A stretch of DNA of 64,000 nucleotides from Brevibacillus borstelensis. GTDB lineage: Bacteria > Bacillota > Bacilli > Brevibacillales > Brevibacillaceae. The stretch lies in the NCBI RefSeq assembly GCF_003710865.1, contig NZ_RHHO01000023.1, forward strand, positions 1 through 64,000. The letters are read 5' to 3'. Below are positions 8,474 through 16,342 of this stretch, one piece after another (position 1 is the stretch's first letter; the number at the start of each line of letters is the position of its first letter). A program made the translations under genes and the position numbers. The notes beneath the pieces are model-generated. The model had not been told where the DNA came from, did no database searches, and was given only the letters and a program-made list of their open reading frames with translations.

Positions 8474-9478
8474 ATGACGATCAACAACAAGCCGATTATC
8501 GCGATCACGATGGGGGATGCTGCCGGGGTAGGTCCGGAAATCATCATGAAGGCGCTCCGGGATCGAGCGATTTACGATGCGTGCCGTCCATTCGTGATCG
8601 GCGACGCGAAAATGCTGGAGCGTGTCAAAGGAGTCGTAGGCTCGGACCTCGTCGTGCGCTCGATCTCATCTATTGAGAAAGCCGCGTTTGAACCGGGCAT
8701 TGTCGAATGTCTGGATTTGGATCTGCTGCCTCACGATCTTCCGTTCGGAGTTGTTTCGGCGGAGGCTGGCAACGCTGCCTTTCGCTATCTGGAAAAGGCC
8801 ATTTCGCTTGCAAATGAGAAACTGATCGATGCGATTTGCACGGCGCCGTTAAACAAGGAGGCATTGCACAAGGGCGGTCATCTTTATCCGGGTCATACCG
8901 AAATTTTGGCGGAATTGACGGGGACGGAAGATTACTCCATGATGCTCTCCGCACCGAAGCTGAAAGTGATTCACGTGACCACGCACATCGGACTGATCGA
9001 CGCGGTGAAAAAGATCAATGCAGAACGTGTTTACAAGGTGATCAAGCTGGCCCATGAGACACTGCAAAAAGCAGGCTATGCCCAGCCGCGCATCTGTGTC
9101 TGCGGCATCAATCCGCATGCGGGGGAGAACGGCTTGTTCGGCTACGGCGAGGAGGAGGAAAAAATTGTTCCCGCTGTGGAAAAGGCCCAGCAAGAAGGCA
9201 TCCAGGCGGTGGGGCCGCTGCCTGCGGATACGCTGTTTTTCCGGACGGTGCGCGGCGATTTCGACATCGTGGTGGCGATGTACCACGATCAGGGCCATGG
9301 TCCGGTAAAGGTGCTTGGATTGGAGGCGGGCGTGAACATTACAGTCGGCCTGCCGATTATCCGTACCAGCGTGGATCACGGGACTGCCTTTGACATCGCC
9401 GGAAAAGGCATTGCCGATGAGCTCAGTTTGAAAGAAGCGCTTCGGCAGGCGATCGAATTGGCGCCGAAGCGCGTATAA
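8474..9478 (+). CDS. PdxA family oxidative decarboxylase (PdxA2-like)
   Basis: This 334-residue protein matches the PdxA fold, with metal-binding histidines in GHTE, NPHAGENG and YHDQGHGPVK. ATG 8474 follows ACGGAGGAAA; an upstream TTG is less likely. Classical PdxA makes vitamin B6, but PdxA2 copies beside DUF1537 kinases oxidise and decarboxylate D-threonate or D-erythronate 4-phosphate to dihydroxyacetone phosphate and CO2. The operon contains that kinase, so the catabolic role is preferred. A biosynthetic PdxA is unlikely because this lineage normally uses PdxST. Confidence 0.85.
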   Translation: MTINNKPIIAITMGDAAGVGPEIIMKALRDRAIYDACRPFVIGDAKMLERVKGVVGSDLVVRSISSIEKAAFEPGIVECLDLDLLPHDLPFGVVSAEAGNAAFRYLEKAISLANEKLIDAICTAPLNKEALHKGGHLYPGHTEILAELTGTEDYSMMLSAPKLKVIHVTTHIGLIDAVKKINAERVYKVIKLAHETLQKAGYAQPRICVCGINPHAGENGLFGYGEEEEKIVPAVEKAQQEGIQAVGPLPADTLFFRTVRGDFDIVVAMYHDQGHGPVKVLGLEAGVNITVGLPIIRTSVDHGTAFDIAGKGIADELSLKEALRQAIELAPKRV

Positions 9479-9562
9479 AGTGAGGAAGCAGATAATGCAC
9501 CAAACGAGACAGCAGTCGAGATGACCCTGCTGTCTCTTTCCATACCGGAGGTGGAATGTACG

Positions 9563-10543
9563 GTGAAAGACAAAATTGTGATAACGAGAAAAATTCCCCA
9601 GCCAGCGCTTGAACTGCTGCAAGCACGAGCTGAGGTATACATGTGGGATTCTGAGGAAGAGCAAATACCGCAAGACGTGCTGCTGGGGGAAGTACAAGAC
9701 GCGGCAGCGATCTTCACCAATGTATCCGATTCGATCAATCGGGCGGTATTCGATGCATCTCCGTTCTTGCGCGTGGTCGCGACGATGGCGGTAGGCTATG
9801 ACAACATTGATGTGGCGGAGGCGACCAGGCGCGGCATTCCCGTCGGCCACACCCCTGGCGTTTTGACGGAAACGACCGCCGACCTTACGTTTTCGCTGCT
9901 GATGGCAACGGCCCGACGCATACCGGAGGCCGACCGGTTCGTGCGGGAGGGCAGGTGGAAGAGCTGGTCCCCGATGCTGTTGACCGGACAAGACGTATGG
10001 GGGGCAACGATCGGGATCATCGGCATGGGGCGGATCGGCGAAGCGGTAGCCAGACGCGCCAAAGGCTTTGACATGTCCATTTTGTATCACAACCGCAGCC
10101 GCAAGCCGGAGGCGGAAGCAAAGCTGGGGTCCCGGTACTGTGAACTGGAAGAATTGCTGCTGGAGTCGGATTACGTCATCCTGATGGCCCCGGCGACAAA
10201 AGACACGCGAAGGCTGATGGGAGAGCGGGAGTTTTCGCTGATGAAGCGCAGCGCGATTTTCATCAACACGTCGCGTGGCACAAACGTGGACGAGGAAGCC
10301 TTGTATAAAGCGTTGAAGGAGAAGCGGATCTGGGCGGCCGGACTGGACGTTTTTCAGACTGAACCGATCAGTACGGGCCATCCGCTATTGGAGCTGGACA
10401 ATGTAGTGGTTGCCCCGCATATTGGCAGCGCCAGCATCGCGACGAGAACAAAAATGGCGATGATGACGGCGGAAAACATTTTGCGCGGTTTGTCCGGGGA
10501 CCGGTTGCTGCATACAGTGAACAGCGAAATATATGGAAGGTAG
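9563..10543 (+). CDS. D-2-hydroxyacid dehydrogenase (glyoxylate/hydroxypyruvate reductase type)
   Basis: This 326-residue D-isomer-specific 2-hydroxyacid dehydrogenase has the Rossmann motif GMGRIG near residue 150. The catalytic Arg is in NTSRG, Glu in DVFQTEP and His in APHIGSA. GTG 9563 is preferred because GGAGGTGG precedes it; the in-frame ATG at 9521 has no ribosome site. It ends the acid-sugar operon and could reduce glyoxylate, hydroxypyruvate or a 2-oxo acid intermediate to the D-hydroxy acid, or run in reverse. Confidence 0.88.
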   Translation: MKDKIVITRKIPQPALELLQARAEVYMWDSEEEQIPQDVLLGEVQDAAAIFTNVSDSINRAVFDASPFLRVVATMAVGYDNIDVAEATRRGIPVGHTPGVLTETTADLTFSLLMATARRIPEADRFVREGRWKSWSPMLLTGQDVWGATIGIIGMGRIGEAVARRAKGFDMSILYHNRSRKPEAEAKLGSRYCELEELLLESDYVILMAPATKDTRRLMGEREFSLMKRSAIFINTSRGTNVDEEALYKALKEKRIWAAGLDVFQTEPISTGHPLLELDNVVVAPHIGSASIATRTKMAMMTAENILRGLSGDRLLHTVNSEIYGR

Positions 10544-10576
10544 ATAAATAGAAGTCCCTCCCATGTGCGATCAGGG

Positions 10577-11836
10577 TCAACCGACTTGCTCGGCTTCGGG
10601 AAAAATGAGCGTAAACTTCGTTCCTGCTCCAGGCTTGCTTGCCACTGTCACCGTCCCGCCCATGGCGTGTATCACTTGATAGGAATACGTAAGCCCGAGT
10701 CCGGTACCGTTTGACTTCGTGGAAAAATAAATGGAGCCGAGCCGTTTCATCTGGCTTTCAGTCATGCCGATGCCGTTGTCTTTGATCTTCAGAACGACGC
10801 GGTCCTCCTCGGACGACAGCCTGAGGATCACTTTTGCGTCGGAGACCTCCGAGCACGCTTCGACCGCATTTTTAATGAAGTTAACCAGCACCTGCTTGAT
10901 TTCGTCCGGATTTGCCAGAACAGGTACCGGACTGTCGGGAGCATGGACCTCCAGCTCGACATTGTGCATGTTGGCGTACGGAGACATCACCTCCCGAATC
11001 ACGTAAAGCTGCTCAGAGAAGTTGATTACCTCATGGCGGGCGGTCAACGGTTTGGAAATGGAGAGATACTCCGAGAGAATGAGCTCGGTCCTTTGAACCT
11101 CGCCGAGGCAGATGTTGATGTACTGTTCAAGCTTGGGCAGATGTTTATGGTCTTCTTGAATCAGTTTTAAAAAGCCTTTAACCGCTGTCAGCGGATTTCG
11201 CACCTCGTGAGCGAGGGAGGCCGCCACATGGCTCATTGTTTCGATTTTCTCGTTTTGAGCGTGCCTGATGAACATTTCTTTATCTGCTACGGATTTTCCA
11301 AACAAAGTAAGCAGGAGCCACGTGCCGAGCGAGTTTTGCATCGGTATGACGATCAGGTGGTAGGCGAGGTGCTCCTTCACGTCGTTCGGAAAAAAGGAGT
11401 ACGTAAGCACCAAGGGAATAACCGAAAAGGCAATTCCCGCCAGAAAGGTAACAAACGTTCTGCGGTAATTCGCTTTGTACAATTTGTAAAAGAGAAGGGA
11501 TAAAGAGAAGGTGCAGGCCAAGATGATCATCGCGACCGGCATTCCTTCCCCGCCTAGGTACAACCGGTAAATGACAAATTCGACGAGAAGGATAATGCCT
11601 GTTTGGACACCGCCGTAAACCAGTCCAAAAAACATGATGACGTAGCGAATATCGAAGATGACTCCGTCTACGACATTGGATGCAAAGGTCATGGCGAGAA
11701 ACAGACAGAGTGAACTCGTGAGGAGAATAAAAGTCTGGCTGTAGTTTCTGATTTTATCGCGGTAGTAGATATTAAATGCGACAAAAGGGATTAAAGCGAA
11801 GAAGATTTGCAGGATAATCTCTTTTAATAGACTCAT
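10577..11836 (-). CDS. Sporulation-type sensor histidine kinase (KinB-like, LytS 5TM domain)
   Basis: This 419-residue membrane kinase has an N-terminal hydrophobic region of about six segments (residues 1-180), with the DxR signature of 5TM-LytS sensors near residues 57-64. The H box SLAHEVRNP follows, with phospho-accepting His210. The N box NFIKNAVEA and G boxes DNGIGM and GTGLGL complete the ATPase domain. This layout resembles KinB, which feeds the Spo0A phosphorelay in spore formers. No response regulator lies beside it, consistent with an orphan phosphorelay kinase. It converges on the acid-sugar operon. Confidence 0.85.
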   Translation of the reverse strand: MSLLKEIILQIFFALIPFVAFNIYYRDKIRNYSQTFILLTSSLCLFLAMTFASNVVDGVIFDIRYVIMFFGLVYGGVQTGIILLVEFVIYRLYLGGEGMPVAMIILACTFSLSLLFYKLYKANYRRTFVTFLAGIAFSVIPLVLTYSFFPNDVKEHLAYHLIVIPMQNSLGTWLLLTLFGKSVADKEMFIRHAQNEKIETMSHVAASLAHEVRNPLTAVKGFLKLIQEDHKHLPKLEQYINICLGEVQRTELILSEYLSISKPLTARHEVINFSEQLYVIREVMSPYANMHNVELEVHAPDSPVPVLANPDEIKQVLVNFIKNAVEACSEVSDAKVILRLSSEEDRVVLKIKDNGIGMTESQMKRLGSIYFSTKSNGTGLGLTYSYQVIHAMGGTVTVASKPGAGTKFTLIFPEAEQVG

Positions 11837-11975
11837 TTAGCATCCCCATCACAGATTGTCCGTTGTATATTTCTTACTATTTCGACATTTCTTCCCTAAA
11901 CCCTTCGAGGTCCCCCCTGTTGATTCCTTGCGCTGATTGCGGTTAAGGAGAAATGCAAATGAACAATGAACAAGG

Positions 11976-12031
11976 AAAAAAGCCAGGTGAGTCCATTTCC
12001 CCCTTTCCCGGCGGGAGCGTCTCAACTGGCT
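11976..12031 (-). terminator. Rho-independent terminator after the WYL gene pair
   Basis: On the minus strand AGCCAGTTGAG and CTCACCTGGCT (plus-strand 11981-11991 and 12021-12031) form a stem with one mismatch, followed by a T run at 11980-11976. It ends transcripts of the WYL genes. The 267-bp gap to the kinase gene holds nothing else convincing. Confidence 0.7.
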
Positions 12032-12103
12032 ATTTGTTTTATGGCTCGACATGGTGCAAATCTCTTTTTTAGTGCTGACAGATGTTTGACTTGTAAACAA
12101 CTG

Positions 12104-12922
12104 TTAGAAAAGCGGATCCACTGATTCGATCCCGTACCGGGAAAGTGCCTTGACCGCGGACTCATACATTCGCTGCTTTAGACGCTCTCCTTCCATGACG
12201 CGGACCCGCTTGCCCAGGAAGCGAAGCTTGGACAAAATGTATTCGCTGTCGTCAGCGAGAAAAGTAAGCCTGATCCGGTACGTATTCGTCTGATCCAGAT
12301 ACTCCACTTCCTTTTCGAAACAGGAGAAGGCGTACAATATCCTCGACAGCTCCCGGTTGTACGAACGGACGACCTCGATGACAGCCGTTTCCTTGCGCGC
12401 CTCCAGAGTGGCTTCGATTCTCTCTCTGATCTCAGCTGCCTCGCCTGGATCTACCGGCTCCTCGCTGACAGAAACGATGCTTTGCAGCCTGGTCGACATA
12501 TAGGCTTGATAGCGGAAATGATACCAGAGCAGATACCATTCCTTTTTGACCATCGAATACTCCAGCTTATAAGGAAGGCCCTTATGTCCCGTGTTTACCC
12601 GGCCGTTTTTTGTCCGGTACGTCATGCGGATTCCCTGATTCTTTGCCAGAATGCGCCGAAGCAGTCTGAGAAGAGGGTGGTAGACGTGCCGCTCCTTGCT
12701 TTTTGCCTTTTCTCCAAGGCTTTCCGTGAAGGCAACCGTCTCTACCGGCTCCAGAAGGGATTGCAATTTGGTTCGCGTTTCCGGGGCAAAAGCCGCTTCT
12801 GCCGACGGGTGGGCCAGCATTGCTTTCAGCCAGGATCGCTCATGGGCAGTGATGGGCAAAGTCCCGTATTCGTCCAGACGGGAAATGAGCTGATAATTAA
12901 AGATTTTCTCGAAAAGGTTCAT
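12104..12922 (-). CDS. WYL domain protein (second of a pair)
   Basis: This 272-residue protein has a WYL domain with WYLL at residues 129-132 and the usual C-terminal extension (near residues 190-270). It has no clear N-terminal winged helix; residues 1-90 look helical but are unassigned. ATG 12922 sits behind AAGGAG and overlaps the upstream WYL gene by 26 nt, so the two are translationally coupled. WYL domains sense nucleic acid or nucleotide ligands in several regulators. The pair recalls heteromeric PafB/PafC-type regulators and is a candidate controller of the divergent RNA repair genes. Confidence 0.75.
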   Translation of the reverse strand: MNLFEKIFNYQLISRLDEYGTLPITAHERSWLKAMLAHPSAEAAFAPETRTKLQSLLEPVETVAFTESLGEKAKSKERHVYHPLLRLLRRILAKNQGIRMTYRTKNGRVNTGHKGLPYKLEYSMVKKEWYLLWYHFRYQAYMSTRLQSIVSVSEEPVDPGEAAEIRERIEATLEARKETAVIEVVRSYNRELSRILYAFSCFEKEVEYLDQTNTYRIRLTFLADDSEYILSKLRFLGKRVRVMEGERLKQRMYESAVKALSRYGIESVDPLF

Positions 12923-14222
12923 AATAGGACTGAATCTCCTTCCACTCCGCAATAAACTCCCGCCGCAGCCGCACAGGCTCAAGAACCTCGCAGCTCGAAC
13001 CGAAGCTGCGGAGCCAGGGCTTGATCTCCGTTGTCCCGTTCACCGTGATCTCGTAAATAAACCAGTCATCGTTTTCCTCGGTAATCGTGCCCCATTGCCC
13101 CTGGAGCAGGACCCGCTCCTTGACGAAATCCGGCTGCTGTTTGTCCGGTCTGAAAAAGCGGACCTTGACCTTTACCGGCGCACCCGTGTCGACGAGCCAG
13201 CTCAAGCGTGTTCTCGCCTCCAGTTGAGCGAGCTTTTGCGCAAACTCCGCTTCCGGCACCTCTTCGCTCTCCTCGACCTGCGTCAGTCCTTCCACTCTGT
13301 ATTTCATGATCCCCTGGCGGTAGTTATTCCCGAGAAGGTACCAACGGCCATATTGATGGTCATACACCACCTTCAAGGGCAGGACGTGCTCTTCTCTGCC
13401 TTCTGTCTCCCTTTCAAAGAGGGGATTCGTATTTTGGGAAGCATAGCTTTTTCCCGTTTTAGGAGAAAAGTAAAGAAATCTGACCTTCCGGCGGAGACGG
13501 ATTGCCTGGAACAGGGGAAACAAGTGCGCCTCGTCCAAAATGCGCGAGTAGTAGTGATATTTGTACAAAAATGAATCGGTGACAGCAAGAGGAAGCTCTT
13601 TTTGCTTCAGCGCTTTCTTCAAGGTGTCCCGCAGCAGGTACCCCTGTACGGAAGGAACCTGGGTGTTTGCCATCACATCTACAAAGTCATACAGATCGAG
13701 CAATTCGTCGTCCGTAAGCTGGGCTACCAGATCGTTGTATACACGATAGCGGTAGGGCCGTCCGCCAGCCTCCCTTTTGATCACGCCGACCTGCTCCAAA
13801 TACTTCAAATCGGAGCGAATGGTTTTCTCGTCGGGAAGAGAAACATCGGCAGGCAGTTCATCGCAGCAAATGTCCATCAGCTCTGCAGCTGTCAACGCCT
13901 TTTCCTGAAGGGCAGCAACGATGAGAGACAGCCGGTGGCTTTCCGATTCTTTCAGCGACTTGGCCCTGTACAAAAACAACAGGATCGGGTCTGACGACTC
14001 ATAGTAGCTGAAGCGGAGCATGTCTGCGAATTCCGTTCCCTGCTTTTCCGGAAGCTCCGCATGGATCGTCTGCACGATTTCTTTCAGCCGCCGAAGCGTC
14101 TTGTCAAAGGTATGGACGGAGATGCCGAGGCGCTCCGCAAATTGCTGGCGGTTGTAGGCGCCGCTCGTAAGCACCAGCATTCGCAGGAATTGGATTTCTT
14201 TATCAAAGCTCTCTTTCGCCAT
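12897..14222 (-). CDS. HTH-WYL transcriptional regulator (first of a pair)
   Basis: This 441-residue protein has an N-terminal helix-turn-helix (about residues 15-50) and a second winged-helix segment (about 100-165, including EKTIRSDLKYLEQVG). A WYL domain follows with WYLL near 294-297, then a C-terminal extension. Such proteins bind DNA and respond to a ligand held by the WYL fold. It is transcribed divergently from the Y-like RNA, Ro60, Hen1 and Pnkp genes across a 460-bp gap. By position it is their probable regulator, and it may also control itself. Confidence 0.85.
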   Translation of the reverse strand: MAKESFDKEIQFLRMLVLTSGAYNRQQFAERLGISVHTFDKTLRRLKEIVQTIHAELPEKQGTEFADMLRFSYYESSDPILLFLYRAKSLKESESHRLSLIVAALQEKALTAAELMDICCDELPADVSLPDEKTIRSDLKYLEQVGVIKREAGGRPYRYRVYNDLVAQLTDDELLDLYDFVDVMANTQVPSVQGYLLRDTLKKALKQKELPLAVTDSFLYKYHYYSRILDEAHLFPLFQAIRLRRKVRFLYFSPKTGKSYASQNTNPLFERETEGREEHVLPLKVVYDHQYGRWYLLGNNYRQGIMKYRVEGLTQVEESEEVPEAEFAQKLAQLEARTRLSWLVDTGAPVKVKVRFFRPDKQQPDFVKERVLLQGQWGTITEENDDWFIYEITVNGTTEIKPWLRSFGSSCEVLEPVRLRREFIAEWKEIQSYYEPFRENL

Positions 14223-14257
14223 GGCAATACCCCGTTTCCGCTTAATCGTCCTTTCTC

Positions 14258-14285
14258 ATTTTACCAAACAGCGAAAAATGGTCAA
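14258..14285 (-). promoter_or_regulatory. Promoter of the WYL gene pair
   Basis: On the minus strand a TTGACC -35 (14285-14280) and a TAAAAT -10 (14263-14258) are separated by 16 bp, about 35 bp before the first WYL start. The -35 lies in a short direct repeat (AAAATGGTC, AAAATGGAA on the plus strand near 14275-14292), which could be part of an operator shared with the divergent RNA repair operon. Confidence 0.6.
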
Positions 14286-14380
14286 AATGGAAAAGTTTCT
14301 CTCATGTCGTAATACTTTTGCCATGTTCGCGGGCATAAAAATAGGCGATGATGAATGTGCGAGGTCGACGCCGCACGGCG

Positions 14381-14561
14381 GCGCCCGCGAAGATCAGATC
14401 ATTGAGGCGCTCGGATGGGTTACTTCGCCTTCTAAGCGATCGGTCGTTGGTTCGAGTCCAACTCCTGTACACGTACAGGATAGCTCAGTTGGTAGAGCAA
14501 TCTGTACCTATCCAACCTTTTCCTCAATGATCCCTTTGATAAATAAGATGAAGCGAGGCGC
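14381..14561 (+). ncRNA. Y-like RNA with circularly permuted tRNA-like domain
   Basis: The segment folds by eye as follows. A closing helix pairs 14381-14388 with 14553-14561 (one bulged A). ATCA 14393-14396 pairs with TGAT 14537-14540. An 11-bp perfect helix pairs 14397-14407 with 14522-14532, with a CCTT bulge on the 3' side, and an 8-bp helix pairs 14413-14420 with 14506-14513. Inside lie tRNA parts in permuted order: anticodon-like arm 14425-14439 (loop CTTCTAA), T arm 14446-14462 (loop TTCGAGT), acceptor-like stem 14463-14469/14474-14480 capped by CACG, and D arm 14483-14498 (loop AGTTGGTA). Bacterial Y RNAs of the YrlA type are bound by Ro60 and mimic tRNA. The ro60 gene starts 125 nt downstream. 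The ends of the RNA are estimates. Confidence 0.88.
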
Positions 14562-14685
14562 TTGAAAGGGCTACTTCGAAAAATATGGGATTGGGATTGG
14601 TATTGAAAGGTTGCCCAAGAGCGGCAGCCGGTGCCTTTTCACCTCTTTCCTCGCTTCCTTTTTTACGCATAAGGAGGGTATACCC

Positions 14686-16191
14686 ATGAGCTTTGCCAAA
14701 AAGGTATTCTCCGGAATCAAGCCAGCTACATACAACAGCGACGGATACCCCGCATTCAAGCGTTCGGCAGAAGAGCAGTACCTGCAGACGCTGTTGACCA
14801 ATACATTGGGACATACGTTTTACGCCGATACACAACAGCTTTTGGATGAAGCCCAGCAGCTCCACCATGAGATGGCCAAGCAAAACCCGCAGTTCATGGC
14901 AAAGGCAATCGTTTTTGCCCGCAACGAGGGATTTATGCGCTTGCAGCCGTTGTTTGGCCTGGCTGTCCTGTCGGGCTGCCGCCCAGACCTGTTTGCCAAG
15001 GTGTTTCTTCAGGTCGTTCGTATTCCTTCCGATTTGTCCGATTTTTTGACGATCCTGCAAGGCATGGGACGAGGGGAAGGCGGAAGGGCGGTCAAGCGGC
15101 AGGTCAACCGTTTTTTGGCCGGAGTGTCGGAGTATTGGGCGCTCAAATACAACGGCCGTGGCCGCGGCTACAGTCTCGGTGATATCATCGCCACCGCGCA
15201 TCCAAAGCCGAAAGACGACAAGCAGCAGGCGCTGTTCCGCTATTTGCGCGGACATGAGACGAACCTTACGCTGATCCCGCAGGTGGAAGCATTGGAAAAA
15301 TTGAAGCAAGCGGAGTCGGAGGCGGAGCAGATTCACTGGATCGAGGCAGGGAGGCTCCCTTATGAAACGGTGACTGGGGCTATCAAGCCGTCCAGGGCCG
15401 TGTGGGAAGCGCTGCTTCACCAAATGCCGGCATTCGCTCTCCTGCGTCATCTGAATGCGCTGGATCGGGCGGGCGTGTTTGAGAGCAAAGAAAGCCTCGC
15501 CTATGCGGTGAAAAGGCTGACTGACCGCCAGGCGCTGGCAAAAGCAAAAATCCTTCCGTTTCGCTTTGCAAAAGCATTCAATCAGGTAGACCATCCCGAG
15601 CTTCGCGATGCGCTCAGGGAAGCGGTCGAGCTTACCTTTGACAATCTTCCCGAGCTGGGCGAGCATACCGCGATCTTCCTCGACATCTCAGGCTCGATGG
15701 ACGGGGAGTATTTGCAGATAGGCTCTGTATTCGCACTGGCGCTTTTCAAAAAAACGAAAGGGAACTCCTTGTTCTGGCTGTTTGACACAGATGTGCATGA
15801 CGCGAAGCCTTCCCGGCACGACAGCATCTTGAGCCAGGCGGAGCGAATCCGCGCCAGAGGGGGGACCGATACGGGAGCCCCCGTGAGGAAGCTGATCCGG
15901 GAGCGGAAGCGGGTCGACCAGATCATCATCATAACCGATGAGCAGCAAAACAGCGGAAGCCCCTTTTATCTGGAGCTGCAAAAATACCGTTCGAAAATAA
16001 ACCCGGAAGCAAAAGCGTTTATCGTCGACATTGCTCCGTACCGGCATGCCATGCTTCCGCCGGAAATCAAGGACACCTACTACATCTACGGCTGGAGCGA
16101 TCACGTCCTGGCTTACATCGCCCAGACCCTCCAGGGGTATGCCTCCATGACGGAGCAGGTAGAAGCGCTGGAGATAGAGGACGGAAAGTAG
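14686..16191 (+). CDS. rsr: Ro60/Rsr TROVE-domain RNA-binding protein
   Basis: This 501-residue protein is a bacterial Ro60 orthologue. It has an N-terminal TROVE HEAT-repeat ring (about residues 10-320) and a C-terminal von Willebrand A domain with the metal-site residues DISGSM near 333, Thr in GGTDTGAP near 393 and ITDEQQ near 415. The ring binds misfolded or single-stranded RNA ends in its cavity, and Y RNA on its outer face. ATG 14686 follows AAGGAGGG. It heads ro60-hen1-pnkp, directly after the Y-like RNA. Length is close to the known bacterial proteins. Confidence 0.95.
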   Translation: MSFAKKVFSGIKPATYNSDGYPAFKRSAEEQYLQTLLTNTLGHTFYADTQQLLDEAQQLHHEMAKQNPQFMAKAIVFARNEGFMRLQPLFGLAVLSGCRPDLFAKVFLQVVRIPSDLSDFLTILQGMGRGEGGRAVKRQVNRFLAGVSEYWALKYNGRGRGYSLGDIIATAHPKPKDDKQQALFRYLRGHETNLTLIPQVEALEKLKQAESEAEQIHWIEAGRLPYETVTGAIKPSRAVWEALLHQMPAFALLRHLNALDRAGVFESKESLAYAVKRLTDRQALAKAKILPFRFAKAFNQVDHPELRDALREAVELTFDNLPELGEHTAIFLDISGSMDGEYLQIGSVFALALFKKTKGNSLFWLFDTDVHDAKPSRHDSILSQAERIRARGGTDTGAPVRKLIRERKRVDQIIIITDEQQNSGSPFYLELQKYRSKINPEAKAFIVDIAPYRHAMLPPEIKDTYYIYGWSDHVLAYIAQTLQGYASMTEQVEALEIEDGK

Positions 16192-16223
16192 AGTAGAGGC
16201 AGATTTGTTCACAGCAGATGTTC

Positions 16224-16292
16224 GGCCATGGACGTTTGGTCTGTGGCCTTTTTGCGTATCACGGGCGGCGCCGCCGGAAAGGAACCGGTGGC
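16224..16292 (+). promoter_or_regulatory. Hairpins in the ro60-hen1 gap
   Basis: The 151-nt gap holds GGCCA (16224-16228) pairing with TGGCC (16244-16248), followed by five T residues, which looks like a weak terminator or attenuator. A strong GC-rich hairpin follows (GCCGCCGG 16270-16277 with CCGGTGGC 16285-16292). They could lower hen1-pnkp expression relative to ro60. Confidence 0.45.
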
Positions 16293-16342
16293 TGAAACGA
16301 TCCAGCGGCTGCAACCATCCACTTTCCCTAAAGGAGGTTTAT

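Noticed and set aside
8474..9478. Biosynthetic pdxA for vitamin B6
   Set aside because: The gene is embedded in an operon with a DUF1537 kinase and TRAP transporter, the known context of catabolic PdxA2.
11849..12100. An 83-codon minus-strand open frame after the WYL genes
   Set aside because: It spans the terminator hairpin, has no ribosome site and no recognisable composition.
14413..14513. A conventional tRNA-Arg gene
   Set aside because: D and T arms and a UCU anticodon-like loop are present but in permuted order, with the acceptor ends joined by a tetraloop and no free 3' end. A Y-like RNA explains the segment better.
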